From assembly GCF_003797185.1 (NCBI RefSeq), contig NZ_RKMH01000002.1:1-64000 (forward strand): a stretch of 64,000 nt of DNA, given 5' to 3'. This document shows positions 1-8,421 of the stretch, piece by piece. Within the stretch, counting starts at the first letter, position 1; the number at the start of each line of letters is the position of its first letter. Both the position numbers and the translations under genes were made by a program. The notes under the pieces were generated by a model. That model made no database searches. It was given only the letters and a program-made list of their open reading frames with translations, and had not been told where the DNA came from. The stretch comes from Gordonia oryzae (GTDB lineage Bacteria; Actinomycetota; Actinomycetes; Mycobacteriales; Mycobacteriaceae).

Positions 1-186
1 CACGCCCACCACCCAAACGAAGGTGCTCAACACCATTCACCACGCTCCAGAAGGCCGGATCGGTGGATCGAGGCTAAGGCCAACAGGGACTACCGCGACG
101 TCTACGCCGAACTCCTAGGTGCCGTCCTCGGCGCCGACCCGACGCCGTCGGTGGGGCAGGGGCTGCGGGCGGTCGGATTGCGGTAA
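1..186 (+). pseudogene. C-terminal tail of a DUF1501-like protein, partial or decayed
   Basis: In the frame ending at the TAA at 184-186, the last ~30 codons read like the end of a DUF1501 protein: DYRDVYAELLGAVLGADP followed by VGQGLRAVGLR. DUF1501 proteins are usually exported, sulfatase-like proteins of unknown role. The upstream ~85 bases in the same frame (His/Arg/Pro-rich) do not look like this family, so the gene is probably frameshifted or truncated. The window edge prevents a firm decision. The family assignment is from memory of its C-terminal DYRDVxAE motif and is tentative. Confidence 0.35.
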
Positions 187-593
187 GCCGAGCGGAGGTG
201 GTGGTTTCAGCTGCGGTGGGTGGAATGCGCTTTGGCGCGGGCGGTCTCGAGGTCTCGTCGAAGAGCGCCTGGAACCGACCGGCATCCGTGGCTGATCCCA
301 CCCGCCAGCATCGACTCGCAACGCCGACCCGTGCCCTCGTATCACCAACGGTCCGTGCGACTCGCACGACACCACGCCCTGACCCGCACTGTCCCGCCGC
401 CGATTTCCGCACCCGGCCGGACCGGAGCCGCGTCTGTTGTGAGAACTCCATAGCGATAGCCCCACCCGCTGGTCGAGGATTTCGAGTGCCCGTGGCCCTG
501 ATAGCCCTCCTCGGCACCAGGACTCGAGACCGGAGCTATCGCTGCGTCGCACCTCCACCAGCGCAACCACAGTCCTCGCCCGGCTCCCGTGGT
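187..593. other. Gene-free stretch between the DUF1501 remnant and murB
   Basis: No ORF here has a credible protein on either strand. The long ORFs that cross it are frames opposite murB or Arg/Pro-rich noise. It contains one copy of a diverged dispersed repeat (258-473), which has a relative near 23.5 kb. No terminator with a T-run is visible. Confidence 0.6.
258..473 (-). repeat. Dispersed diverged repeat, copy 1
   Basis: Read on the minus strand, this begins with a CAGCGGGTG-like stretch, then ATGGAGTTCTC, and runs ~210 bases. The same sequence, diverged and with small indels, occurs on the plus strand at 23413-23640. Matching blocks include ATGGAGTTCTC, GTCGTGCGAGTCGCAC versus GTCGTCGAGTCGCAC, and a GGCGGGTGGGATCAGCCACG versus GGCGGGCGGGATCGGCCACG block. 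Both copies keep an ATG at the same place but neither keeps an open frame, so they may be decayed 5' ends of one gene family. Function unknown. Confidence 0.6.
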
Positions 594-1673
594 CTACAGC
601 GCGCAGGTCACCAAGACCGGCTCCGGGTGCAGGGTGACACCGAAGGTGTCGGCGACGCCGTCACGCACGTCGCGGGCCAGCGAGAGGAGTTCTTCGGTGG
701 AGGCGCCACCCCGATTGGTCAGGGCCAGTGTGTGTTTGGTGCTCAGGCGCACAGGGGAGTGGGGGCCGGGGTAGCCCTTGGCGTAGCCGGCGCGCTCGAT
801 GAGCCAGCCCGCGGAGAACTTGACGCCATCCGGTGCCGGATAGGTGGGGACGGCGACTTCGGGACCGAGCCGGGCGGCGATGCGGTCGAGAATGGCCGGT
901 GCGTCGTCGGACCCGACGATCGGGTTGGTGAAAAATGAACCGGCACTCCAGGTGTCGTGATCATCGGGATCGAGCACCATGCCCTTGCCCGCACGCAGCG
1001 CCAGGACCGCCTCGCGGACCGCCGAGGCGTCGGCGCGGCCACCCGGCTCGACCCCCATCTCGGCGGACAGTTCGCGATACCGCAGTGGCTGACTGGCGCG
1101 ATGGTCGTTGAGCCAGAATGACACCGCAACCACGACCATCTCGTCGCGATGCTTGAGTCGCGACGTGCGGTAGGCGAGACCGAGTTCACCCGGGGCCACC
1201 CACCGCAGGGTCCCCGAACGACGGTCGAGTACTTGGACCTCGCGCAGTACGTCGGCGACTTCGACGCCGTAGGCGCCGACATTCTGTACCGGCGTCGCGC
1301 CGGTCGATCCGGGAATCCCGGAGAGACATTCCAGCCCACCGAAACCGGCCTCGACCGTCGTGGCCACCAGATCGTCCCAGGTGACCCCGGCGTCGGCGGT
1401 GACATGGGCCCGGCCCGATTCGCGGCCGGTCCCGAATTCGATGCGGCTGCTCTCGATGCGGATCGCGGTTCCGCCGAAGCCCGCGTCGGCGATGACGAGG
1501 TTCGATCCGCCACCCATGACCAAGACCGGCTCGGAGGTGGCGTCGGCGGCGAGGATCTCCTCGACGACCGATCGGGTGTCCTGACAGCGCAGCAGTGCCC
1601 GCGCCGGGCCGCCGACCCGCAGGGTGGTCAGGCCGGCCAGCGGCACTCCGGGCTGCAGCGAAGTCTCGGTCAC
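594..1673 (-). CDS. murB: UDP-N-acetylenolpyruvoylglucosamine reductase MurB
   Basis: NADPH- and FAD-dependent enzyme of the cytoplasm that reduces UDP-GlcNAc-enolpyruvate to UDP-MurNAc, the second committed step of peptidoglycan synthesis. The 359-residue protein has the FAD-binding VMGGGSNLV near residue 53, GIPGSTGATPVQNVGAYG near 119-136, and SAGSFFTNP near 243-251 with the proton-donor Ser, plus the C-terminal HPEP Glu region. Length fits actinobacterial MurB. It starts with GTG at 1673. A TACCGT box (minus strand, 1681-1686) lies 7 nt upstream with no Shine-Dalgarno, suggesting a leaderless mRNA. It diverges from the DUF2505 pair at 1742. Matches Rv0482 in M. tuberculosis gene order. 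Confidence 0.97.
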   Translation of the reverse strand: MTETSLQPGVPLAGLTTLRVGGPARALLRCQDTRSVVEEILAADATSEPVLVMGGGSNLVIADAGFGGTAIRIESSRIEFGTGRESGRAHVTADAGVTWDDLVATTVEAGFGGLECLSGIPGSTGATPVQNVGAYGVEVADVLREVQVLDRRSGTLRWVAPGELGLAYRTSRLKHRDEMVVVAVSFWLNDHRASQPLRYRELSAEMGVEPGGRADASAVREAVLALRAGKGMVLDPDDHDTWSAGSFFTNPIVGSDDAPAILDRIAARLGPEVAVPTYPAPDGVKFSAGWLIERAGYAKGYPGPHSPVRLSTKHTLALTNRGGASTEELLSLARDVRDGVADTFGVTLHPEPVLVTCAL

Positions 1674-1741
1674 GGGGCCAACGGTAACCCGAGGCGGCGC
1701 ACGACAGCCGACGTCGGTGGCGTCGAGTAATCTTTCATCCC

Positions 1742-2236
1742 ATGGCGAGCCCGCTGCAGCACTCGGTGTCCTATCCGTTCTCTGCCGACCGGTACTGGGA
1801 GATCGTGTCGACCGAGCAGTATTGGCACGACCTGCTTGAGGCCACCAACTCCAGCCACGGCAGGCTCGAGTCCTTCTCGTCGGATGGCACCACGGTAACC
1901 GTGGCGATGCTCCAGGGGGTGCCCGAGGATAGGCTGCCGACGGTGGTCACCAAGGTGCGTCCCGGCGACCTCGAGATCCCACGCACGATGACTTTCACCC
2001 GGGCGAAGGACGCGGTCAACGGCACGATGCACGCCTCGGTGTCGGGCGCCCCAGCCGACGTCGAGGGCGCTCTGGTGGTCTCCGGTGACCCGGCCGGCGC
2101 CGAATACACGGGCACCGCCAAGGTGGGGATTCCCTTTGTCGGCGGCAAGATCGAGAGCGCAGTCATCGAACAACTGGTGAACCTGCTCGACAACGAACGG
2201 GAGAAGACGGTGACTTGGGAGGCCGATCACCGCTGA
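1742..2236 (+). CDS. DUF2505 family protein (first of a tandem pair)
   Basis: A 164-residue protein with the DUF2505 pattern: an N-terminal YPFSADRYWEIVSTEQYW segment, a central beta-rich part and a C-terminal GKIESAVIEQLVNLLDNER helix. This layout resembles START/SRPBCC lipid-binding folds, in which a long C-terminal helix closes a cavity; the biochemical role is not known. A TAATCT box at 1728-1733 sits 8 nt before the ATG and no Shine-Dalgarno is seen, so translation is probably leaderless. The next gene encodes a clear paralogue. Confidence 0.85.
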   Translation: MASPLQHSVSYPFSADRYWEIVSTEQYWHDLLEATNSSHGRLESFSSDGTTVTVAMLQGVPEDRLPTVVTKVRPGDLEIPRTMTFTRAKDAVNGTMHASVSGAPADVEGALVVSGDPAGAEYTGTAKVGIPFVGGKIESAVIEQLVNLLDNEREKTVTWEADHR

Positions 2237-2251
2237 CGTAACCTGGCCGTT

Positions 2252-2761
2252 ATGGCACGACGTCTCAGCTACTCCGCACGCTATGCGCATCCCGTGGAGA
2301 AGCTCTACGAAGCTCAGAGCACCCGACAGTATTGGGATGACATGATGGCGGGCTTCCAGATGATTTCGCCGCACTGCGAGGTGGAGGATTTCCGGTCCGA
2401 TGACACCGGCCTGAAAGTGGTGCTCAAACAGCACATCGGCCGCGATCAGTTGCCCCCGATCGCCCAGACCGTCCTGATGAAGGACATGGTGATCACCCGC
2501 GAGGAATCATTCGGGCCGTTCGACCCGGACAACACCAAGGGCAACTACACCGCGTCGATCCCCGCGGGCCCCGGCAATTTGCAGGGCTGGCAGGAACTGT
2601 TCCCCACCGAGACCGGCTGCACGATCCGCAAGACCACTGAGGTCAAGGTCTTCATCCCGTTTGTCAACGGCAAACTCGAGCAGCTCATGCTGGTCAACCT
2701 GGTGGATTTGTTCCGCGCTGAGGCCGAGTACTCCAAGGACTGGATCGACAAGAACCTCTGA
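2252..2761 (+). CDS. DUF2505 family protein (second of a tandem pair)
   Basis: A 169-residue paralogue of the preceding gene. It shares a YSARYAHPVEKLYEAQSTRQYW-type opening and a C-terminal GKLEQLMLVNLVDLFRAE helix, consistent with a START-like lipid- or hydrophobe-binding fold (inference). The pair most likely arose by tandem duplication, common for DUF2505 in Mycobacteriales. Despite only 15 bases between the genes, a TAACCT box at 2239-2244 lies 7 nt before the ATG, so this copy may have its own leaderless transcript. Role unknown. Confidence 0.85.
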   Translation: MARRLSYSARYAHPVEKLYEAQSTRQYWDDMMAGFQMISPHCEVEDFRSDDTGLKVVLKQHIGRDQLPPIAQTVLMKDMVITREESFGPFDPDNTKGNYTASIPAGPGNLQGWQELFPTETGCTIRKTTEVKVFIPFVNGKLEQLMLVNLVDLFRAEAEYSKDWIDKNL

Positions 2762-2765
2762 CCGC

Positions 2766-3548
2766 GTGACACCCACCCCGAGACCTCACGGTCGGGTGAC
2801 CCGGGGTACCACCAACATCAACCGTCTGCGCCGCGTCGACCGGTGGATGGCGCACGAACCGTCGATCGTCGCGGCGCTGTCGGCCGTTGCGCGACCGATC
2901 GTCGTGGATCTCGGATACGGCGCACGGCCCGACACCTGTGTCGAGATGGCCCGGCGACTTCGGCCCATTGCACCCGACTTGCAGATGATCGGCCTTGAGA
3001 TCGATCCCGACCGCATCGTCGCCCCGGTCGACGGCGTGCGATTCGCGCTCGGCGGTTTCGAGCTCGCCGGGGTGCGGCCCCAACTGGTCCGCGCCTTCAA
3101 CGTTCTGCGACAGTACGACGAGCACGAGGTGGCCCCTGCGTGGTCGCAAATGATGACGCAACTGGCTCCCGGCGGGCTGATCGTCGAGGGCACCTGTGAC
3201 GAGATCGGCCGTCGATGCGCATGGGTACTGCTCGATGCCGACGGGCCGCGCAGCCTGACCCTGAGCTGGTCGCCGGCGCACACCGGCAGACCCTCGGACC
3301 TCGCCGAACGGCTCCCCAAGGCGCTCATCCATCGCAACGTCTCGGGTGAGCGTATCCACGAGTTGCTCGTCACCGCCGACCGCTGCTGGGACAACGCCGC
3401 CGGTCAGACGGTCTTCGGCCCACGCGCACGGTGGGCGCAGACCCTCACGCTGATGTATGCGGCCGGCGTCGACGTCGCGATTCCGCGCCGCCGCGTGGTC
3501 GACAATCTGTTGACCGTGCCCTGGGAGACGGTCGCACCACGCGGGTAG
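2766..3548 (+). CDS. Class I SAM-dependent methyltransferase
   Basis: 260 residues from the GTG at 2766, four bases after the previous stop. The AdoMet motif I appears as VVDLGYGARP and the acidic motif II as GLEIDPDR about 25 residues later. A PGGLIVEGTCDEIGR segment looks like motif post-III. The conserved N-terminal TRGTTNINRLRRVDRW is typical of an actinobacterial clade annotated only as class I methyltransferase; the substrate cannot be told. A longer in-frame ORF begins inside the upstream gene, but the GTG start avoids that overlap. It is closely followed by the nitrilase gene. Confidence 0.8.
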   Translation: MTPTPRPHGRVTRGTTNINRLRRVDRWMAHEPSIVAALSAVARPIVVDLGYGARPDTCVEMARRLRPIAPDLQMIGLEIDPDRIVAPVDGVRFALGGFELAGVRPQLVRAFNVLRQYDEHEVAPAWSQMMTQLAPGGLIVEGTCDEIGRRCAWVLLDADGPRSLTLSWSPAHTGRPSDLAERLPKALIHRNVSGERIHELLVTADRCWDNAAGQTVFGPRARWAQTLTLMYAAGVDVAIPRRRVVDNLLTVPWETVAPRG

Positions 3549-3557
3549 TTTGGCCAC

Positions 3558-4385
3558 ATGCGCATCGCGATGGCCCAGATCACCTCCGGTACCGACCCGG
3601 ACGACAATCTGCGTCTGGTCGCCGAACACACAGCCGCAGCCGCCGCCGACGGAGCCGTTCTCGTCGTGTTCCCCGAGGCGACGATGTGCCGGTTCGGGGT
3701 GCCGCTGGGCCCGGTCGCCCAGTCCCTCGACGGGCCGTGGGCCTCAGATGTCTCGCAGATCGCGCGCGAGAACTCGGTGACCGTGATCGCGGGCATGTTC
3801 ACCCCCGGCGACGACGGGCGGGTCGCCAACACCCTGCTCGTCGCAGCACCCGACGGCACCCGCATCGGCTACGACAAGATCCACCTGTACGACGCCTTCG
3901 GCTTCCGGGAATCAGCCACTGTCGCACCCGGAGACGTCGCGCGGACCGTGACGGTAGACGGCGTCCGCGTCGGTGTGGCCACCTGCTACGACATCCGCTT
4001 CCCGGCACTGTTCACCGCACTCGCCCGAGAAGGGGCCGAGGTGATCGTCGTCCCCGCGTCCTGGGGTGCCGGGCGCGGCAAGGTCGAGCAGTGGCGGACG
4101 CTGGCCACCGCACGTGCCCTCGACTCGACGTCCTACGTCGTGGCCGTCGGGCAGGCCGAACCCGCCGACGACGAGCTCCGCGCGTCGAAAGCGCCGACCG
4201 GCGTAGGACATAGCCAAATCTCAGATCCCTTCGGTAGCGTGGTCGCGTCGTACACGGGGGAGCAACGGCTGGGTGTACACGACCTCGACCTGGGTGTTGT
4301 CGCCAAGGCTCGCGAGCAACTCGCAGTCCTCGCCAACCAGCGGGAATTCCGAATCGAACCGACGCCCGTCGCGTACGAACTGTGA
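3558..4385 (+). CDS. Carbon-nitrogen hydrolase (nitrilase superfamily, deaminated glutathione amidase-like)
   Basis: Cytoplasmic amidase of the nitrilase superfamily. The catalytic Glu-Lys-Cys triad is visible as E40 (FPEAT), K107 (YDKIHL) and C143 (ATCYDIRFP). The 275-residue length and the YDAFGFRES segment resemble the Nit1/deaminated-glutathione-amidase branch, so metabolite repair is likely; since this bacterium makes mycothiol, the natural substrate may be another omega-amide. Corresponds to Rv0480c by order. A TAGTTT box (3546-3551) lies 6 nt before the ATG, suggesting a leaderless start. Confidence 0.9.
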   Translation: MRIAMAQITSGTDPDDNLRLVAEHTAAAAADGAVLVVFPEATMCRFGVPLGPVAQSLDGPWASDVSQIARENSVTVIAGMFTPGDDGRVANTLLVAAPDGTRIGYDKIHLYDAFGFRESATVAPGDVARTVTVDGVRVGVATCYDIRFPALFTALAREGAEVIVVPASWGAGRGKVEQWRTLATARALDSTSYVVAVGQAEPADDELRASKAPTGVGHSQISDPFGSVVASYTGEQRLGVHDLDLGVVAKAREQLAVLANQREFRIEPTPVAYEL

Positions 4386-4418
4386 TCACGCAAGACCGAC
4401 GCCCCTAGGACGGAGTGC

Positions 4419-5699
4419 ATGGCCGACGACACGACCGACGATCCGCAGACCCCTCGTGGTCCCGAGGATCCGGATGCCACCAAGCAGGTCGGTCGGGAGA
4501 ACGCGCCGCGCGACCACTCCGCGGGAGGGGACTTGCCGGCCGAGCAAGTACCGGCCGATCAGACTCCGGCGGAGCCGACTTCAGCAGCGCAGACTCCGGC
4601 CCAGCAGGGTGCGGGAGAGAATCCCGCCCCCGACACCGAGCAGTGGGAGCCGACCACCACCTCCCGCCACGCGCGCGCCTACTCGCAGATCTCCGACGCC
4701 ACCACGACCCCGGTGACGCCGCCACCACCCGCGGCTCACCCGCAGACCGCGCAGTTCACCACCGGGGAGAACCCGATGGGCGAAGGGGATCCGGGAACGG
4801 GTGTGCATGCGGCTCCTCCGACCGGCGACGGCGTGGTCACGACGGCGCCGACGAAACGCGGCAAGGGAAAGTTCATCGCGCTCGGCGCGGTCGGGCTGGT
4901 GTTGGTGATCATCATCGCGCTCGTCGGCACCGAACTCTTCTTGCGCAGCCGGGCGACCGATTGCCTGGAGAAACAGTTCGGCGCGCTGACCGGTCAGCCC
5001 ACCAACGTGTCGATCAGCAAGAAACCCATTCTGCTGCAGAAGTTCTCGAACGATTACCCCTACGTCCAGGTGGACACCAGCGACTCCAATTCGACGCAGA
5101 TGCAACTGCACGTGCGGGCCGATGGGGTCAGCCAGGACGGGAACACGGTCAAGGTCGATTCGCTCGCCGGCACCGGGTACGTCCCGTTCCAGCGGGTGAT
5201 CGAGCTGAGCAAGCAGGGGCAACTCTCCGGTGGCTCGACCGACAACAGCGGGACCAACGGAGGCACCACCAACGGCGGCATCGGAACCGAGGGCTCCGGA
5301 ATCGAGGGCTCCGGGATCTTGGGCAGTACCCAGGTCAGTTCGGTCACCGGCAACGCTGCCGACGGCACGATCAAGGTGGACGCCGCGGTACAGGTCGCGA
5401 TCTTCCCGGTGCCGGTCAGCCTCACCATGAAGCCGGTCCTCAACCAGGGCAAGGTGCGCTTCCAGGTGGAGCAGGCCAGCGCCTTCGTCTTCGGGATTCC
5501 CGCCGACTTCGCCCAGCAGTTCGTCGACGGCTTCGGCGACAGCCTCTTCGGTGAACTCACCAAGGAAATCAAGGTCACCTCCCTGAAGGTCACCGACCAG
5601 GGCGTCGACTTCGCCGTCACCGGCAGCAACGTGAATCTCGGGTCGGCGGCCGCATCGACCTCGAGCTCGGGTTCGGCGCCGACCTGCTCGATCCTCTGA
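4419..5699 (+). CDS. LmeA-like DUF2993 membrane-anchored protein
   Basis: 426 residues in three parts: an acidic, Pro/Thr-rich disordered cytoplasmic region (1-145), one membrane helix (about 151-174, FIALGAVGLVLVIIIAL) and an outside DUF2993 domain. DUF2993 proteins include mycobacterial LmeA, involved in lipomannan mannan elongation, so a lipid-binding periplasmic role in envelope glycolipid assembly is plausible. A Gly/Ser-rich insert (about 270-310, with GSGIEGSGILGS) interrupts the domain. Corresponds by position to Rv0479c. It follows the nitrilase gene by 33 bases. Confidence 0.8.
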   Translation: MADDTTDDPQTPRGPEDPDATKQVGRENAPRDHSAGGDLPAEQVPADQTPAEPTSAAQTPAQQGAGENPAPDTEQWEPTTTSRHARAYSQISDATTTPVTPPPPAAHPQTAQFTTGENPMGEGDPGTGVHAAPPTGDGVVTTAPTKRGKGKFIALGAVGLVLVIIIALVGTELFLRSRATDCLEKQFGALTGQPTNVSISKKPILLQKFSNDYPYVQVDTSDSNSTQMQLHVRADGVSQDGNTVKVDSLAGTGYVPFQRVIELSKQGQLSGGSTDNSGTNGGTTNGGIGTEGSGIEGSGILGSTQVSSVTGNAADGTIKVDAAVQVAIFPVPVSLTMKPVLNQGKVRFQVEQASAFVFGIPADFAQQFVDGFGDSLFGELTKEIKVTSLKVTDQGVDFAVTGSNVNLGSAAASTSSSGSAPTCSIL

Positions 5700-5772
5700 G
5701 CCGGATGGACCACACCACCTCGCAGGTACGCTGGGAGATGTCCGACTTTCCGACCCCGTTCCGGAGGAATCC

Positions 5773-6579
5773 GTGGGCCAGCTGCTCCTGATCGCCGTCG
5801 TCATTCTGCTCGTCGTGGGGGTGGTGGTGGTCATGCAGCGGCGCTCCGGTGCCAACACCGCCCGCACCCTCGACGATGCGAAGGCCGATGCCCGACAGGC
5901 CATCGAACGGCTCGGCGGTCAGGTGTACATGCTGGTCGGTGACTCGCCCGCGGCCAAGCAGGCGCTCGCCGACGCTGCCGAACGGCACACCGCCGCCGGT
6001 TCACAGATCGACCAGGCGACCAGCCCCGCGCAGGCACGACTGGCCAAGCAGACCGCCATCGAGGGCTTGTACTACATCCGCGCCGCGCGGACCGCGATGG
6101 GCATGGACCCCGGACCGGCGATCCCCGAACTTGACGGCCGGAAAAGTGCTGGCGAGGTCACCGAGAACCGTGAGATCGACTTCGAAGGACGCACCGTGCA
6201 GGCCTCGCCGGCGCCGTCGCCGACCACCCCGAACTACTACCCAGGTGGCCGGGTCGCCGGCCGGCCGGTACCGGCCGGCTGGTACTCCGAACCGTGGTGG
6301 AAGCCGGCGCTCGTCGCCGGAGCGTGGGGTGTCGGCTCGATGTTGCTGTTCTCGGCACTGTTCTCCGGCATGGCCGGGGTCAACTACGACGCGACCGCCT
6401 TCGAGAACGGTATCGGCGACGGCACGGATGCCGGAGCCCTCGATGCCGGGTATTACGGCGGTGGAGGCGGGGGCGACATGGATGGCGGCGACGCTGGGGG
6501 CGACGTGGGTGGCGGTGATTTCGGTGGCGGTGATTTTGGTGGTGGTGATTTCGGTGGCGGTGATTTTGGTGGGTTCTGA
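5773..6579 (+). CDS. Membrane protein with Gly/Asp-rich repeat tail, unknown function
   Basis: 268 residues starting with GTG at 5773 behind a good Shine-Dalgarno (GGAGG, 5763-5767). An N-terminal membrane helix (3-21, [18 protein letters not shown]) is followed by a helical region with AKADARQAIERLGGQV and AAKQALADAAERH, a linker, a second hydrophobic stretch (about 181-208) and a C-terminal tail made of GGGDF repeats. Such Gly-rich tails are common in actinobacterial homologues annotated as hypothetical or DUF1542-like. It looks like an envelope protein with a flexible tail. I do not recognise a function. Confidence 0.75.
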   Translation: MGQLLLIAVVILLVVGVVVVMQRRSGANTARTLDDAKADARQAIERLGGQVYMLVGDSPAAKQALADAAERHTAAGSQIDQATSPAQARLAKQTAIEGLYYIRAARTAMGMDPGPAIPELDGRKSAGEVTENREIDFEGRTVQASPAPSPTTPNYYPGGRVAGRPVPAGWYSEPWWKPALVAGAWGVGSMLLFSALFSGMAGVNYDATAFENGIGDGTDAGALDAGYYGGGGGGDMDGGDAGGDVGGGDFGGGDFGGGDFGGGDFGGF

Positions 6580-6664
6580 CCGCGAATCACCCATGCGCCC
6601 AACTCTTTCCGGGGTGATCCTTCTCCGGGTGTTCTCTTTGGCCTGAACCCGAGACGGCCGATCG

Positions 6665-7342
6665 CTATTCGGCGAAGCCTTCCAGCACCGCACGGCTGCC
6701 CGACAAGCCGAGTCGGGTGGCGCCGGCAGCGATGAGTTCGGCAGCGAAGCGGGCATCGCGGATTCCGCCGGACGCCTTCACCCCGACGCGCCGAGGAACG
6801 GCGGCCCGCATGATCTCCACTGCCCGCACACTCGCGCCGCCGGCCGGATGGAACCCGGTCGAGGTCTTGACGAAACTCGCCCCGGCGCGGGCAGCGTGCG
6901 CGCAGACCTCGGCCAGGGTGTCCTCGTCGGCGAGGTCGAGCAGCGCCGCCGATTCGACGATCACCTTGAGGACCGTCTCGTCGCCGACGGCCTCACGCAC
7001 GGTGAGCACGTCGGCGAAGACTTCATCGAATCGTTGTTCCACCGCGGCGCCGACGTCGATGACCATGTCGATCTCGTCGGCACCGGAGTCCACGGCCAGG
7101 CGTGCTTCGGCAGCCTTGACCAGCGAATGGTGCTTACCCGACGGGAAGCCGACAACCACACAGGACTTCTGGGCGCCGGTGTCGATCGGCAGCATCGACG
7201 GCGACAGGCAGACCGCGTAGACACCGAGCTCCGCGGCCTCGGCGATGGTGGCCTCGGCGTCGGCGCGGGTGGCCTCCGGCTTGAGTAGGGTGTGGTCGAC
7301 GAGGGCCGCGACATCGGCTCGGCGTAGGTCGGTGATCGTCAC
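6665..7342 (-). CDS. deoC: Deoxyribose-phosphate aldolase
   Basis: Cleaves 2-deoxyribose 5-phosphate to glyceraldehyde 3-phosphate and acetaldehyde in deoxynucleoside breakdown. From the GTG at 7342 (225 residues) the class I aldolase residues are in place: D92 in [10 protein letters not shown], the Schiff-base K159 in SFVKTSTGF and K189 in [10 protein letters not shown] 30-codon upstream extension is open but would run into the divergent purU gene and lacks homology, so the later GTG is preferred. Corresponds to Rv0478. Convergent with the Gly-rich protein gene. Confidence 0.95.
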   Translation of the reverse strand: MTITDLRRADVAALVDHTLLKPEATRADAEATIAEAAELGVYAVCLSPSMLPIDTGAQKSCVVVGFPSGKHHSLVKAAEARLAVDSGADEIDMVIDVGAAVEQRFDEVFADVLTVREAVGDETVLKVIVESAALLDLADEDTLAEVCAHAARAGASFVKTSTGFHPAGGASVRAVEIMRAAVPRRVGVKASGGIRDARFAAELIAAGATRLGLSGSRAVLEGFAE

Positions 7343-7370
7343 ACAGACGAGCTTGGCACACTGAAGTCCC

Positions 7371-8327
7371 GTGACCACCCCCGCCACCGCTGTCCCATCC
7401 AGCTCAGTCCTCGCCACCGCGGTACCCACCACCGACGACTCGGGTGCCGACCGTCGCTACGTGCTCACCCTCGGCTGCCCCGACCAGACCGGGATCGTCG
7501 CGCGGATCTCGAGCTTCCTCGCCGAGATCGGCGGTTGGATCACCGAGGCCGCCTACCACTCCGACGAGGACTCCGGATGGTTCTTCACCAGGCAGGCCGT
7601 CCGCGCCGACACGGTGACGATCCCCCTCGACGAGGTGCGGGCCCGATTCGCCGACATCGCAGCCGAATGGGGACCGCAGACCGAGTGGAAGGTCACCGAC
7701 ACAGGCGAGGAGAAGTCGGTGGTACTGCTCGTCAGCAAGGAAAGCCATTGCCTCACCGACCTACTCGGTCGGGCCGACCGTGGTGAACTGCCGGCGACGG
7801 TGTCCGCGGTCATCGGCAATCATCCCGACCTCGGCGAACTGACCGAACGCTTCGGCGTGCCGTTTCATCACGTGCGCTTCACCGGACCCGACGGGAAGTC
7901 CGGTGCGCGCGCCAAACGAGCAGCGTTCGATCGGGTTGAGGAGATCGTCGACAGCCATACCCCCGACGCGGTGGTGCTCGCACGTTTCATGCAGATCCTG
8001 CCCCCCGAACTGTGCGAGGCGTGGGCCGGGCGCGCGATCAACATCCACCACAGCTTCTTGCCCAGCTTCATCGGTGCCCGGCCGTACCACCAGGCATTCG
8101 CCCGCGGCGTCAAACTGATCGGCGCGACCTGCCACTACGTGACCGCCGACCTTGACGCCGGCCCGATCATCGAACAGGACGTCACCCGGATCGATCATTC
8201 CGACAGCGTGCGCGACATGGTCCGGCAGGGCCGCGACATCGAGACCCTGGTCCTGGCACGGGGTCTGCGATGGCATCTCGAGGACCGTGTGCTGGTGCAC
8301 GGCCGCAAGACTGTGGTGTTCAGTTGA
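7371..8327 (+). CDS. purU: Formyltetrahydrofolate deformylase
   Basis: Hydrolyses 10-formyl-THF to THF and formate, balancing one-carbon pools and feeding formate to purine synthesis. 318 residues: a ~28-residue N-terminal extension, an ACT domain (about 29-110, [18 protein letters not shown]) and a formyltransferase-type catalytic domain. The N-H-D catalytic set is visible as N224 and H226 ([11 protein letters not shown]) and D262 (DLDAGPII). Starts with GTG at 7371, only 28 bases from divergent deoC. Its last codons form the first unit of a 17-bp tandem repeat that continues past the stop. Confidence 0.95.
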   Translation: MTTPATAVPSSSVLATAVPTTDDSGADRRYVLTLGCPDQTGIVARISSFLAEIGGWITEAAYHSDEDSGWFFTRQAVRADTVTIPLDEVRARFADIAAEWGPQTEWKVTDTGEEKSVVLLVSKESHCLTDLLGRADRGELPATVSAVIGNHPDLGELTERFGVPFHHVRFTGPDGKSGARAKRAAFDRVEEIVDSHTPDAVVLARFMQILPPELCEAWAGRAINIHHSFLPSFIGARPYHQAFARGVKLIGATCHYVTADLDAGPIIEQDVTRIDHSDSVRDMVRQGRDIETLVLARGLRWHLEDRVLVHGRKTVVFS

Positions 8328-8393
8328 CCGTGGTGTTCGGTTGACCGTGGTGTTCGGTTGACCGAGGTGTTCGGTTGACCGAGGTGTTCAGAT
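8309..8393 (+). repeat. Five-copy 17-bp tandem repeat at the 3' end of purU
   Basis: Units start at 8309, 8326, 8343, 8360 and 8377, each a variant of GACCGTGGTGTTCGGTT. The first unit encodes the last codons of purU (ending VVFS); the other four lie beyond the stop. Units 2 and 3 are identical, and units 4 and 5 share a T-to-A change, which suggests stepwise slippage. Nothing shows a function. Confidence 0.9.
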
Positions 8394-8421
8394 GATCATG
8401 CCGGTCAGCTGAGACCAGTGC

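Noticed and set aside
198-938. 246-codon plus-strand ORF at the left end
   Set aside because: Its second half is antisense to murB and its first half is Arg/Pro/Thr-rich across a repeat, with no start signal.
2661-2765. N-terminal extension of the methyltransferase ORF into the DUF2505 gene
   Set aside because: The residues are Ser/Arg noise from another frame; the GTG at 2766 gives a normal start.
7343-7432. Thirty-codon N-terminal extension of deoC
   Set aside because: It overlaps the divergent purU gene and has no homology; the GTG at 7342 matches the usual DeoC start.
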